Shown piece after piece: positions 25,569 to 33,785 of a stretch of 35,042 bases of DNA. A program made the position numbers and the translations under genes. Position 1 is the first letter of the stretch. Each line of letters begins with the position of its first letter. This DNA comes from Bacteroidia bacterium (GTDB lineage Bacteria > Bacteroidota > Bacteroidia > Flavobacteriales_E > Vicingaceae): NCBI GenBank assembly GCA_030429925.1, contig JAUIGQ010000013.1, positions 1 through 35,042 of the forward strand, written 5' to 3'. The notes beneath the pieces are model-generated. The model was not told where the DNA came from. It saw only the letters and a program-made list of their open reading frames with translations, and made no database searches.

Positions 25569-25850
25569 ATGGTTTTTCAAGCCGGATTTGTCTCATTGAT
25601 GAGAACCTTACTGATCATAGCTGCTTTCTTTTTTGTAGCAAGATTGTTTGTACGCTATCTTGCTCCACTCTTGCTTGGTCGATTTATCAAGCGACAGCAA
25701 GATAAATTTTATGGTCAGTACGGAGGTCAGCAAACTAGTGAGCAAAGCAAGGAAGGAGAGGTTCGGGTGAAAAGCTCAGGAAAACAATCACAAAAAACTG
25801 ATGATCTCGGTGAATACGTCGAGTATGAAGAAGTTGATGAAAGTAAATAA
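25569..25850 (+). CDS. DUF4834 family small membrane protein
   Basis: A 93-residue protein with one N-terminal membrane helix (about 9-37), a basic juxtamembrane stretch (RFIKRQQDKFYG) and a charged tail ending GEYVEYEEVDESK. This acidic D/GEYVxYEE ending is the hallmark of DUF4834, a Bacteroidota family without known function. It starts 2 bases after carB and ends 2 bases before the YfhO-like gene, so it is part of the same transcription unit. Confidence 0.85.
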   Translation: MVFQAGFVSLMRTLLIIAAFFFVARLFVRYLAPLLLGRFIKRQQDKFYGQYGGQQTSEQSKEGEVRVKSSGKQSQKTDDLGEYVEYEEVDESK

Positions 25851-25852
25851 TT

Positions 25853-28564
25853 ATGTCGAAAATTTCTTTTAGATCACTATTACCTTATTTAACGGCAGTT
25901 GTGCTTTTCGTTGCAATTGCCGTTGCTTATTTCTACCCTGTTCTTCAAGGGTATCGTGTAAAAACTATAGATATCACCCAGCACAAGGGAATGTCTCAAG
26001 AAGTTAGAGCGCATAAGGACAAATTTGATGAAGAGCCACTTTGGGTGGGTAATATGTTTAGTGGAATGCCAGCTTATCAGGTATCTACTGTCAGATATTC
26101 GGGAAATATCTTAAACCTATTGCACAAGATCATGACCTTGGGATTTCCTTACCCAATTGGGCTACTCTTTCTATACATGATCGGATTCTATATTCTTCTG
26201 CTTTCCATGAAAATAGATCCTTGGCTTTCAATTATTGGAGCCTTGGCCTTTGCTTTCTCCTCTTACTTTATCATCATCATTGATGCCGGTCATACTTCTA
26301 AAGCATTTGCCATTGCGTATATGCCTCCCTTACTTGGCGGTATTATTTCCATACTAAGAGGAAGGTTGCTCATAGGTGCTCTTCTAACCACTGTCTTCAT
26401 GGGATTGGAGTTGTATGCCAATCACTTTCAGATCACATATTATCTGATGTTCGTTGTCTTGATCGTAGGCTTGGTTGAAATGATCAATCAATTGAAAAGT
26501 GGTGAAGCTGCTGAATTTTTCAAGAGAGTGGCTATTGTTATTGTAACTGTTCTTATTGGTGTATTGCCCAACCTTGGAAATATTCTTTTAACCTTTGAAT
26601 ATTCAAAATCTTCAACCAGGAGTCCATCTGAATTAACTATTAATGCAGACGGAACTTCTAATGAAAGTATTAAGAGTACTGGCCTTGATAAGGATTACAT
26701 AACCAGATGGAGTTATGGGCTTCAAGAGAGCTTTTCTCTAATGATACCTAATGTTAAAGGAGGGAAGTCCGGTGCCATCATTTCTGATGAAGAAGAAGTT
26801 GCCAGATTGAGAAGAGAAGACCCTGCATTTTTCAATTTCATGGTAGAGCAATATCAGAAAGACAGGTACATCGTCAATACATATTGGGGAAATATGCCAT
26901 TTACCTCAGGTCCTGTTTATCTGGGAATCATCATTTGCTTCCTGGCCTTTCTCTCATTCTTCTACGTAAAGGATGCCTTGGTTACAGGTTTAGGACTGGC
27001 TGCTCTTTTAGCTTTAATGCTGTCTTGGGGAAAGAATTTTATGGGTCTTTCAGAATTCTTTATTGACTACTTCCCCATGTACAATAAATTTCGAGCTATA
27101 ACCATGATCCTTGTGCTAGTGGAGCTGATTGTTCCTATTCTGGCAATTCTCTTTTTGAGCAAGTTTATAATGGAAAGGGATCTAGTAAGTAAGAATCGAA
27201 AGAGATTCCTGATCATTTCAGGAAGTTTTGTTGGCTTGATCCTCCTTTTCTATATCACACCTGATACATTCTTCGACTTTTTAAGCGATGAAGACAAGGA
27301 TCAAATGAGCAAATTACTCAACTCAAATAATTCTCAATCAAATAAGATCTATACCAACTTTGAAAAGATAGAAGCTATTCGAATCGGAGTTTTCAGAGAT
27401 AACATCTTGAGCGTTCTAAAATACTTGGTACTGGCAATAGGACTGATGTTCCTTTATGCATACAAGAAGGCAAATAGGAATGTTTTGGTTATAGGAATTG
27501 GAGCATTGGTGTTTATTGATCTTTGGTTAGTAGATAAGCAGTTTCTTAATAACGAAGAAAGACAAGGAGCAAGCAGAACCTCTCCTGATCGATATCTAGA
27601 ATATGAGAAAGCTATTTCACAAAAAGCCCCATATCAAGCCGGGTCTGTAGATTATGCTATTCTTCAAACTGAAATGCGGGAAAATCCGGCATTGAAAAAG
27701 TTGATCACTCAGGCTGAAAATGAGGTAAAGGCCAAAAGCAGAAGAGCGGATGTTGGAGAGCTGGAAAAAGCCAGGTTTACAACTTTAATGCGGGAAACCC
27801 ATTTTAGAGTTTTAAATACAGCTGTCAAAATGGATGAGGATGCCAAGACTGCTTATTTCCACAAAACTCTGGGTGGTTATCATGGTGCAAAGATGAAAAA
27901 GTACCAGGAGCTGATCGACTTCAAACTAGGTATTGAGCACTACCAATTAAAGCAGGCTTTCGTTCAAGGTGGAGAAAGAATGGTGAAGAATATGCTTCCT
28001 CAGATGACTGTTACTAATATGTTGAATGCGAAGTATGTGATTGGCTTGCAGAAAACCGGTGACCGTATGTCTGAAACTCTCATCAGGAACGATTATGCAT
28101 TAGGCAATGCTTGGTTTGTTGCCAATCATAAAATTGTTGAGGACGCAAATGAGGAGATATTGGCCATTAGAGAATTTGATCCTGCTAGCACTGCTATCGT
28201 GAGAAGGGATGATGAGTCATATCTTGAAAGTGTTTCCAATGGCATGGGTCAGATCAAGCTGGTGAGCCACCTCCCCAATAAGATGGAGTACACTTATAGG
28301 TCGAATGCCGAACTATTGGCAGTCTTTTCAGAGATCTATTACGATAAAGGTTGGAATGCCTATGTGAATGGTTCAAAGGTGCCGCATATAAAGGTGAATT
28401 ACATCCTAAGAGGATTGAAGCTTCCTGCAGGTGAAGGAGAGGTTGTCTTCAAATTTGAACCTACAACCTATGATATTGGTATAGCTACTACTTGGACTAG
28501 CTCCGTGCTGATACTTCTGCTGATCGCAGGTGTGGGATACAAGTCCTTCTTCGCAAAAGAGTAA
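25853..28564 (+). CDS. YfhO-like polytopic membrane protein (GT-C type)
   Basis: A 903-residue integral membrane protein with about a dozen hydrophobic helices in the first 480 residues and one at the C-terminus (about 880-900). A soluble region of about 350 residues lies between. The N-terminus (FYPVLQGYRV, then WVGNMFSGMPAYQ) is typical of the large YfhO proteins of Bacteroidota. YfhO of Firmicutes is linked to lipoteichoic-acid glycosylation; in Bacteroidota the acceptor is unknown, but a lipid-linked-sugar glycosyltransferase acting outside the inner membrane is the usual prediction. The neighbouring cytoplasmic-type glycosyltransferase 2 bases downstream supports an envelope-glycan role. 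Confidence 0.87.
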   Translation: MSKISFRSLLPYLTAVVLFVAIAVAYFYPVLQGYRVKTIDITQHKGMSQEVRAHKDKFDEEPLWVGNMFSGMPAYQVSTVRYSGNILNLLHKIMTLGFPYPIGLLFLYMIGFYILLLSMKIDPWLSIIGALAFAFSSYFIIIIDAGHTSKAFAIAYMPPLLGGIISILRGRLLIGALLTTVFMGLELYANHFQITYYLMFVVLIVGLVEMINQLKSGEAAEFFKRVAIVIVTVLIGVLPNLGNILLTFEYSKSSTRSPSELTINADGTSNESIKSTGLDKDYITRWSYGLQESFSLMIPNVKGGKSGAIISDEEEVARLRREDPAFFNFMVEQYQKDRYIVNTYWGNMPFTSGPVYLGIIICFLAFLSFFYVKDALVTGLGLAALLALMLSWGKNFMGLSEFFIDYFPMYNKFRAITMILVLVELIVPILAILFLSKFIMERDLVSKNRKRFLIISGSFVGLILLFYITPDTFFDFLSDEDKDQMSKLLNSNNSQSNKIYTNFEKIEAIRIGVFRDNILSVLKYLVLAIGLMFLYAYKKANRNVLVIGIGALVFIDLWLVDKQFLNNEERQGASRTSPDRYLEYEKAISQKAPYQAGSVDYAILQTEMRENPALKKLITQAENEVKAKSRRADVGELEKARFTTLMRETHFRVLNTAVKMDEDAKTAYFHKTLGGYHGAKMKKYQELIDFKLGIEHYQLKQAFVQGGERMVKNMLPQMTVTNMLNAKYVIGLQKTGDRMSETLIRNDYALGNAWFVANHKIVEDANEEILAIREFDPASTAIVRRDDESYLESVSNGMGQIKLVSHLPNKMEYTYRSNAELLAVFSEIYYDKGWNAYVNGSKVPHIKVNYILRGLKLPAGEGEVVFKFEPTTYDIGIATTWTSSVLILLLIAGVGYKSFFAKE

Positions 28565-28566
28565 AG

Positions 28567-29844
28567 ATGAAAAGAGTATTGATCATCGTTTATTACTGGC
28601 CTCCCAGTGGAGGAGCCGGGGTTCAACGGTGGTTGAAATTCGCTAAATACCTGGCTGACTTCAACTGGCAGCCGGTGGTCTTTACTCCTGAGAATCCCGA
28701 TTTCAACCTCAAGGATGAGAGTCTATTGGATGAGATCCCACCCTCTGTTGAAGTGATCAAACAACCCATCTGGGAACCTTATTCCTACTATCGAAAGCTT
28801 TTCGCAAAAGAGAAGGATGAAGAACTCTCTTCAGGAATTAAAGAGAAGAAAGGGATCGCTTCCAAACTGGCTAATTGGGTGAGGGGAAATGTCTTTATTC
28901 CGGACCCTAAAGTTTATTGGAGAAAACCTTCTGTTGAATTCCTGCAGAAGTATCTCAAGGAAAACCCTGTAGATGTAATAATTAGCAGTGGTACACCTCA
29001 TTCCATGCACTTGATCGCTTTGGATCTGAAGAAAGCTCTCGAACTGCCCTGGATCGCTGATTTTAGAGATCCTTGGACGGAATTGGACATGTTGAATGAC
29101 TATCACATACATCCTCTGAGAATGAAGAAGTATCGCAAGATGGAAAAGGAAGTCTTGAATGCTTCTGATATTGCCCTTACTACTTCGAAAGTATGGGCGA
29201 GTGATCTTAAGAGATTGGGGGCCGGCAGAGCAGAATGTATTACCAATGGATATGATGAATCAGATTTTCAATTGGAAGTTGAACCTTATTCAGACTTTGT
29301 GCTTTCCCATTTTGGATTACTGAACCACTTGCGAAACCCCATCAATCTTTGGTCTTCACTAGAGGAATTAATCATTGAGAATAAAGAGTTTGCAGAAAAG
29401 TTCAAATTGCATTTGGGAGGCACCATAGATGCTGATGTATTGAAGGAGATCTATACATACCCTGCATTGAAAGCCAGAACCAAGATCTTTCCATATTTAA
29501 GTCATCAGGAGGTGATCAAAGAATACCTTAGGTCTTCCATCTTACTACTGTTGCTATTTAACTCAGACAGCGGCAGGGGCAATATTCCGGGAAAATTGTT
29601 TGAATACCTGGCCAGTAAAAAACCTATTCTGGCCTTTGGACCTAAAAGGGGTGACTCAGCTGATATAGTAGAGATGAATGAAGGTGTTTATTTGGATTAC
29701 TTAGATTCAAATACATCACAGCTTAAGAGCTTCATTTTGAAGCAGTTTTCAGAGAGAAGGCAATTGAGCAGTTCTGATGCAGAGTACAGCAGAAAGAACC
29801 TTACTAGAAAGCTGTCTGGATTACTAGATCAGCTTACATCCTGA
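28567..29844 (+). CDS. family-4-like glycosyltransferase (GT-B fold)
   Basis: A 425-residue protein opening with IIVYYWPPSGGAGVQR, the nucleotide-sugar transferase start typical of GT4 enzymes. IADFRDPW follows near residue 160, TNGYDESDF near 228, and the C-terminal donor-binding region SDSGRGNIPGKLFEYLASKKPILAF (split over 335-362) is the usual E-containing helix of retaining GT-B enzymes. Donor sugar and acceptor cannot be told. It starts 2 bases after the YfhO-like gene. Its 3' end overlaps the convergent small membrane protein gene by 16 bases, so the operon ends without room for a terminator before the opposite gene. Confidence 0.88.
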   Translation: MKRVLIIVYYWPPSGGAGVQRWLKFAKYLADFNWQPVVFTPENPDFNLKDESLLDEIPPSVEVIKQPIWEPYSYYRKLFAKEKDEELSSGIKEKKGIASKLANWVRGNVFIPDPKVYWRKPSVEFLQKYLKENPVDVIISSGTPHSMHLIALDLKKALELPWIADFRDPWTELDMLNDYHIHPLRMKKYRKMEKEVLNASDIALTTSKVWASDLKRLGAGRAECITNGYDESDFQLEVEPYSDFVLSHFGLLNHLRNPINLWSSLEELIIENKEFAEKFKLHLGGTIDADVLKEIYTYPALKARTKIFPYLSHQEVIKEYLRSSILLLLLFNSDSGRGNIPGKLFEYLASKKPILAFGPKRGDSADIVEMNEGVYLDYLDSNTSQLKSFILKQFSERRQLSSSDAEYSRKNLTRKLSGLLDQLTS

Positions 29845-30212
29845 GTCTTTCTTTTGATCCATGCATGGCAGATATGAAGAAGGCCAGGAAGAGCGATTAG
29901 CAGAAACTGTGGTTCTTTGAGCATTTCTGAAAGATTAGGATTAAGCATGCTTAATGCGATCAACATGCTTGTAAATGAGATCACCCCCCCAATCATTTCC
30001 CATTTCCATGCAAGGGCAAGGCCTACAATTGTTAGAATTGGAAAGAAGGCAAAAAGAACCATTTCATTATGATCTGTAAAGCCATTTCCTTTTTCTGCAT
30101 CACCAAGGATGTGAGCAAATATGAAGAAAAGAATGAAGGAAAGGGTTAGTGCATTCAGAACTCTGGCTGTCCATTTTATAATTATTTGAAAGATCTTGGT
30201 TGATTCCATCAT
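29829..30212 (-). CDS. small four-helix membrane protein, unknown function
   Basis: A 127-residue protein with about four hydrophobic helices (roughly 14-36, 47-67, 71-90, 100-118) and a lysine-rich C-terminus. I recognise no catalytic motif; it resembles uncharacterised small membrane proteins of Bacteroidota. Two adjacent ATG codons at the 5' end both serve as plausible starts. It follows the Crp/Fnr-type regulator by about 60 bases on the same strand and could be its co-transcribed target. Its 3' end overlaps the glycosyltransferase gene by 16 bases. Confidence 0.65.
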   Translation of the reverse strand: MMESTKIFQIIIKWTARVLNALTLSFILFFIFAHILGDAEKGNGFTDHNEMVLFAFFPILTIVGLALAWKWEMIGGVISFTSMLIALSMLNPNLSEMLKEPQFLLIALPGLLHICHAWIKRKTQDVS

Positions 30213-30273
30213 AAAGGTTTTAATGGTTTTGCCAAAGGTAGGTTGACCAAAATCCCTTTTTCATTGACTTAAG

Positions 30274-30855
30274 TTAAGAAGTCTTCTTACCATACCTTCC
30301 TCTGATCCTGCTTAAAGATTCGGGCTTGACACCCACATAAGAGGCGATCATATACTGCGGTATTCGTTGACTTAATTCTGAATAGTGTTCAATAAAATTA
30401 TGGTACCTCTCTTCATGGGAGTGCATATAAACGGAGAGCAAGCGGTTAACCATTGTGTCGAAACGATGCTCTACAATGACCCTTCCCAAGAGATTTCCAT
30501 CATTTATTGTGTTGAATACATTTTGAAGTGTTTCATAATTGATCAGTAAGACCTTGGAATCTTCAATAGCTTCTATGTTCTGTTTGGAAGGAGTTTGATG
30601 ACGAAAGCTTTGATAGTCTGAAATGAATTCCCCCTCTTGAGTGAACTCAAAGGTTGACTCCTCCTCATTCTTGAAAACAAAGTAGCGAACCAAACCTTCT
30701 TCTAAAAAGCCTACATATTTAGAGACCTCTCCTTCTCTTAAGATCATCTCTCCTTTCTTGAAATATCTTTCTGAAAACGACTGCAAGATAAATTCCTCTT
30801 CTTCAGCGGAAAGCTTTACGATTTGCCGAATGGTTTGGATCAGTTTTGAAATCAT
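30274..30855 (-). CDS. Crp/Fnr family transcriptional regulator
   Basis: A 193-residue regulator. The N-terminal two-thirds is a cyclic-nucleotide-binding-type jelly roll (FKKGEMILREGEVSKYVGFLEEG, split over residues 33-55, is the canonical strand-turn pattern). The C-terminus is a winged helix-turn-helix, IASYVGVKPESLSRIRGR (about 169-186), whose recognition helix is typical of the Bacteroidota group. The phosphate-binding Arg/Ser pair of true cAMP receptors is not seen, nor the four-cysteine cluster of FNR, so the ligand is unknown. The gene sits 75 bases downstream of the nonulosonic-acid operon on the same strand, with no convincing terminator between them. Confidence 0.9.
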   Translation of the reverse strand: MISKLIQTIRQIVKLSAEEEEFILQSFSERYFKKGEMILREGEVSKYVGFLEEGLVRYFVFKNEEESTFEFTQEGEFISDYQSFRHQTPSKQNIEAIEDSKVLLINYETLQNVFNTINDGNLLGRVIVEHRFDTMVNRLLSVYMHSHEERYHNFIEHYSELSQRIPQYMIASYVGVKPESLSRIRGRYGKKTS

Positions 30856-30930
30856 GCTTTAAATATAAATCAAGTTGCAATACCCAATCTAGAGAAAAGG
30901 AACAAGAATGCAGTTGGAAAGAGAGTGAAT

Positions 30931-32325
30931 TTAGATCCTAGATAAGAGATCCCTTACCAATGAATAGTCTACATTTTCAACCGTTGGAAGATTCATTCCT
31001 TTTGCAGATATCTCTTTCGCGTTTTTGTTGGAAAAAGCATACTCAGCATAGATCGGCATATCAGAAAGGCAATAGAAGAAAGGCCTAACATCAATATTGT
31101 TGTCTCTCAGCTGTTGGCTGATCTCTTCTTTTTTATCACTAAGACAAGAAACCAACCAGACTACTTTTTTCCTGTTGTCAAACTCTTGTTGCCACTCAAT
31201 AATGCCAAGGTCATCCAAGGCCAATTTATAGTCTCGCTCTATCTGCATTTTTCTTTCGATCAACTCATCGATCTTCTCTAGTTGAGCACAGCCAATAGCG
31301 GCTTGAAGGTTGGTCATTCGGTAGTTGTAGCCGATCTCTTCATGCCAGTACTTTTTCTCTCTGCTCATGCCGTGGTCTCTAAGCTGTCTCATCTTATCGT
31401 CTAGCTCAGCAGAGTTGGTTAGGCACATTCCACCTTCACCTGTAGTAATGATCTTGTTCGCAAAGAAGGAGTAAGTTGAAATGTCTCCAAAACTTCCTAC
31501 CCTTTGTCCATTGAACTCAGCACCATGGGCTTCAGCACAATCTTCTATCACCTTTAGGTCATTCTCCTTAGCTATATGCATGATGGAGCTCATATCGCAT
31601 GCTTGACCATAAACATGGACGGGAATAATGGCCTTGGTCTTTGGATTCAGGGCCTTTTTGATCTCTTCTACTGAAATGGTCCAACTATCCTTGTCGATAT
31701 CCACAAGAACCGGAGTTGCATTGGCTAGAAGCACAGCATTTATGGTGGCGGCAAAGGTCAGGTCGGGGATGATCACTTCATCTCCTTCACCAATTCCAAG
31801 TGCCTTTAAAGCCAGATGAATAGCAACCGTTCCATTACTTACTGCCACACCATGATTGCAATTGATGTATTTGGCAAAATTCTCTTCAAACTGATCGATA
31901 TACTTTCCTCGGCTGCTGATCCAAGTGGAGGTAAAAGCATCCATAAGAAATCGATATTCGGTATTGTCGAGACTTGGCTCTGCAATAGGAGTGAAGCGGG
32001 TTTGATGACGATAAACGAAATAGTCAACCAGAAAGCCAGCATCGTCAATGATGGGTATGATCCTGATCTTCTTGCTGGTCTTTTTGAGTAGCTCTTCCAT
32101 GCTTTCACCTTTTTTGGCTACCACATAGTCGCCTAGATCAGCTTTGGAGAGATTGTCTTGCATCGACTTTCCTTTCAGTAGCATTCTTCTGAAATCGCCA
32201 TCGGTAACAATGCCGCAGAGCTTTTCTTCTTCATCAATAATAAAGGCGGTGCCAGCAGGCTCATGATCTATTGCCTTGATCAATTCTTTTAAACTGCTAT
32301 TGTATTTGCAACAAGATCCTTTCAT
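30931..32325 (-). CDS. DegT/DnrJ/EryC1/StrS sugar aminotransferase with N-terminal CBS pair
   Basis: A 464-residue fusion. Residues about 8-108 are two CBS domains (AFIIDEEEKLCGIVTDGDFRR is the first strand-helix unit, split over 27-47; IRIIPIIDDAGFLVDYFV the second). From about 113 a complete PLP-dependent nucleotide-sugar aminotransferase follows. Asp262 in EDCAEAHGA should hold the pyridine nitrogen, and Lys291 in FFANKIITTGEGG should carry PLP. The catalytic part most resembles perosamine-synthetase/LegC-type enzymes that aminate 4-keto sugars. CBS pairs normally bind adenine nucleotides and regulate. In legionaminic-acid clusters a CBS pair is known on the nucleotidyltransferase PtmE, not on the aminotransferase. 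It overlaps the TIM-barrel gene by 4 bases and is last in the operon. Confidence 0.93.
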   Translation of the reverse strand: MKGSCCKYNSSLKELIKAIDHEPAGTAFIIDEEEKLCGIVTDGDFRRMLLKGKSMQDNLSKADLGDYVVAKKGESMEELLKKTSKKIRIIPIIDDAGFLVDYFVYRHQTRFTPIAEPSLDNTEYRFLMDAFTSTWISSRGKYIDQFEENFAKYINCNHGVAVSNGTVAIHLALKALGIGEGDEVIIPDLTFAATINAVLLANATPVLVDIDKDSWTISVEEIKKALNPKTKAIIPVHVYGQACDMSSIMHIAKENDLKVIEDCAEAHGAEFNGQRVGSFGDISTYSFFANKIITTGEGGMCLTNSAELDDKMRQLRDHGMSREKKYWHEEIGYNYRMTNLQAAIGCAQLEKIDELIERKMQIERDYKLALDDLGIIEWQQEFDNRKKVVWLVSCLSDKKEEISQQLRDNNIDVRPFFYCLSDMPIYAEYAFSNKNAKEISAKGMNLPTVENVDYSLVRDLLSRI

Positions 32326-33173
32326 AGTAGATTTTCAATGAGCTCGTATGAACTCCTTATTTCTTTGAGATCTGCATAGGTTTCCAAAGTGATGGTCTTT
32401 CCTTTCAGCTCTCTGTTCTGCAAAGATTGATAAATTTCCGATTCCTTTGTCAAGGCCCAATTAAGATCGGCTTTGCCATCGTTACCGGATAGATGAATGT
32501 AATCTGTACCATCAAATAAATGATCTAACTCTTCATCATAATTCAATCCTAAACTATGACAACTAACTCTCAAATGTGCAAGATCTAGAAGGTAGCCGGT
32601 GGCTGTATTCCCTAATGCCTCAGATAGATTGGCTGAATTGGTGAAAAAGAAGGGGTCTGTTTGATCGAACTCCATAAAGTTTGCAGAGGAGAGAACATTG
32701 TTTTCAATATACAAACGCACTTTATCTCCGCTAAAAGAATTAAGTTCTTGCAGATTTTCATGAAAGAGATGGAGGGCATCTTCTCTATTGAAGAGTTCTC
32801 TCTTTTTGATCTTCTTTCCAATTTGATCAAGGGGTATATTGATCAAGAATCCCGCATGAAATGCAAATTGCTCTGCCCCCAAACTTATGGAGAGCTCAAT
32901 AGCCCTTTTACAGTGATCTAAACTCATTTGGGCAACCTTTTTATCCAAGGATGCCAAGTTCAAGACAAAAGCTTCAGTTGGAGGGGGAAAGTAGTTGTGG
33001 CATAGGTAGTTAAGGCCGAACTCTTCCTTTAGCTCTAACAGCTCTTTCTCCAGTTCTGGATAATGCTTTGTCCCTCCGGAAAGCTCTATATTGCTAAAGC
33101 CTTCTCTAGCAAGAATTTTCACTGATTCTGATATGAAAGCAGCTTTAACACAAGAGGATGAAACATAGATCAT
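32322..33173 (-). CDS. xylose-isomerase-like TIM-barrel protein (sugar phosphate isomerase/epimerase family)
   Basis: A 283-residue protein of the AP-endonuclease-2/xylose-isomerase-like superfamily. Likely metal ligands and active-site residues are in place: His106 in FHAGF, Glu157 in YIENN, Asp197 and His200 in LDLAH, His227 in IHLSG and Glu264 in LETYA. These would support a divalent-metal site for epimerisation or isomerisation of a sugar. Its place between a NeuD-type acetyltransferase and a DegT aminotransferase, with 4-base overlaps on both sides, ties it to nonulosonic-acid synthesis. I infer it handles a hexose or 6-deoxyhexose precursor. A hydrolysing UDP-sugar epimerase (NeuC/LegG) is not seen in this window. 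Confidence 0.85.
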   Translation of the reverse strand: MIYVSSSCVKAAFISESVKILAREGFSNIELSGGTKHYPELEKELLELKEEFGLNYLCHNYFPPPTEAFVLNLASLDKKVAQMSLDHCKRAIELSISLGAEQFAFHAGFLINIPLDQIGKKIKKRELFNREDALHLFHENLQELNSFSGDKVRLYIENNVLSSANFMEFDQTDPFFFTNSANLSEALGNTATGYLLDLAHLRVSCHSLGLNYDEELDHLFDGTDYIHLSGNDGKADLNWALTKESEIYQSLQNRELKGKTITLETYADLKEIRSSYELIENLL

Positions 33174-33784
33174 GCTTCTCTCATTTTTTTGGCCGGAATA
33201 CCAATATATGTTCCCGCTTCAGTAATATCTGTGGTGACAACTGCTCCGGCACCTATGGTTACATCATCGCAGATACTAACTTTTGGCAGAATAGTGGAGG
33301 AGGCTCCCAAAAAACACCTATTTCCGATCTTTACCCTTCCACAAATAGCAACATTAACGGTGATCACATTATGATCTCCGATCTGCACCTCATGCTCAAT
33401 ACTGCTCTGAGAATAAATGATATTGTGAGAGCCCATGGCTGCTGTTTTAGCCATATAGCTCAGAGCAGATATCTGATTGGAGTTGCCAAGAGCTACTGAC
33501 TCTACCACAGCTTTTGGGTGAATAAGGTTTTTCTGTAGGATCTGGGAACTATAGCGTTCACTTAATTCCTTCAATTGAGCTGTTTCGCCTTTGGATATGA
33601 TGAGTTGATCCTCATTGGAGATACGATCTAGTCCACCCAGCAGCGGATATCCATCGATCATTTCTCCCTTCATGCTTTCATTGTATGCATCGTCATAAAC
33701 TCCTTTGATCTCTATATTCAGAAGTTCTAGGATACTGATCAATGTTCTAGCATGTCCGCCCGCTCCTATAAGTGATACTTTCAT
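33170..33784 (-). CDS. NeuD/PglD-type sugar O/N-acyltransferase
   Basis: A 204-residue protein with the two-part NeuD/PglD architecture. An N-terminal Rossmann-like nucleotide-sugar-binding domain begins SLIGAGGHART (GAGGH at 7-11), and a left-handed parallel beta helix of hexapeptide repeats runs from about residue 90 to the end (for example IGDHNVITVNVAICGRVKIG, then LGASSTILPKVSI). It ends with the GIPAKKM-type acetyl-CoA-binding segment. Family members acetylate amino sugars (PglD, PseH/LegH-like roles) or sialic acids (NeuD). It lies one base after the synthase gene and overlaps the TIM-barrel gene by 4 bases. The catalytic His is probably within the SIEHEVQIGDHN region. Confidence 0.92.
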   Translation of the reverse strand: MKVSLIGAGGHARTLISILELLNIEIKGVYDDAYNESMKGEMIDGYPLLGGLDRISNEDQLIISKGETAQLKELSERYSSQILQKNLIHPKAVVESVALGNSNQISALSYMAKTAAMGSHNIIYSQSSIEHEVQIGDHNVITVNVAICGRVKIGNRCFLGASSTILPKVSICDDVTIGAGAVVTTDITEAGTYIGIPAKKMREA

Positions 33785-33785
33785 T

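Noticed and set aside
30856-30930. Terminator between the aminotransferase and Crp/Fnr genes
   Set aside because: I looked for a GC-rich stem followed by T on the minus strand and saw none, so read-through into the regulator gene remains possible.
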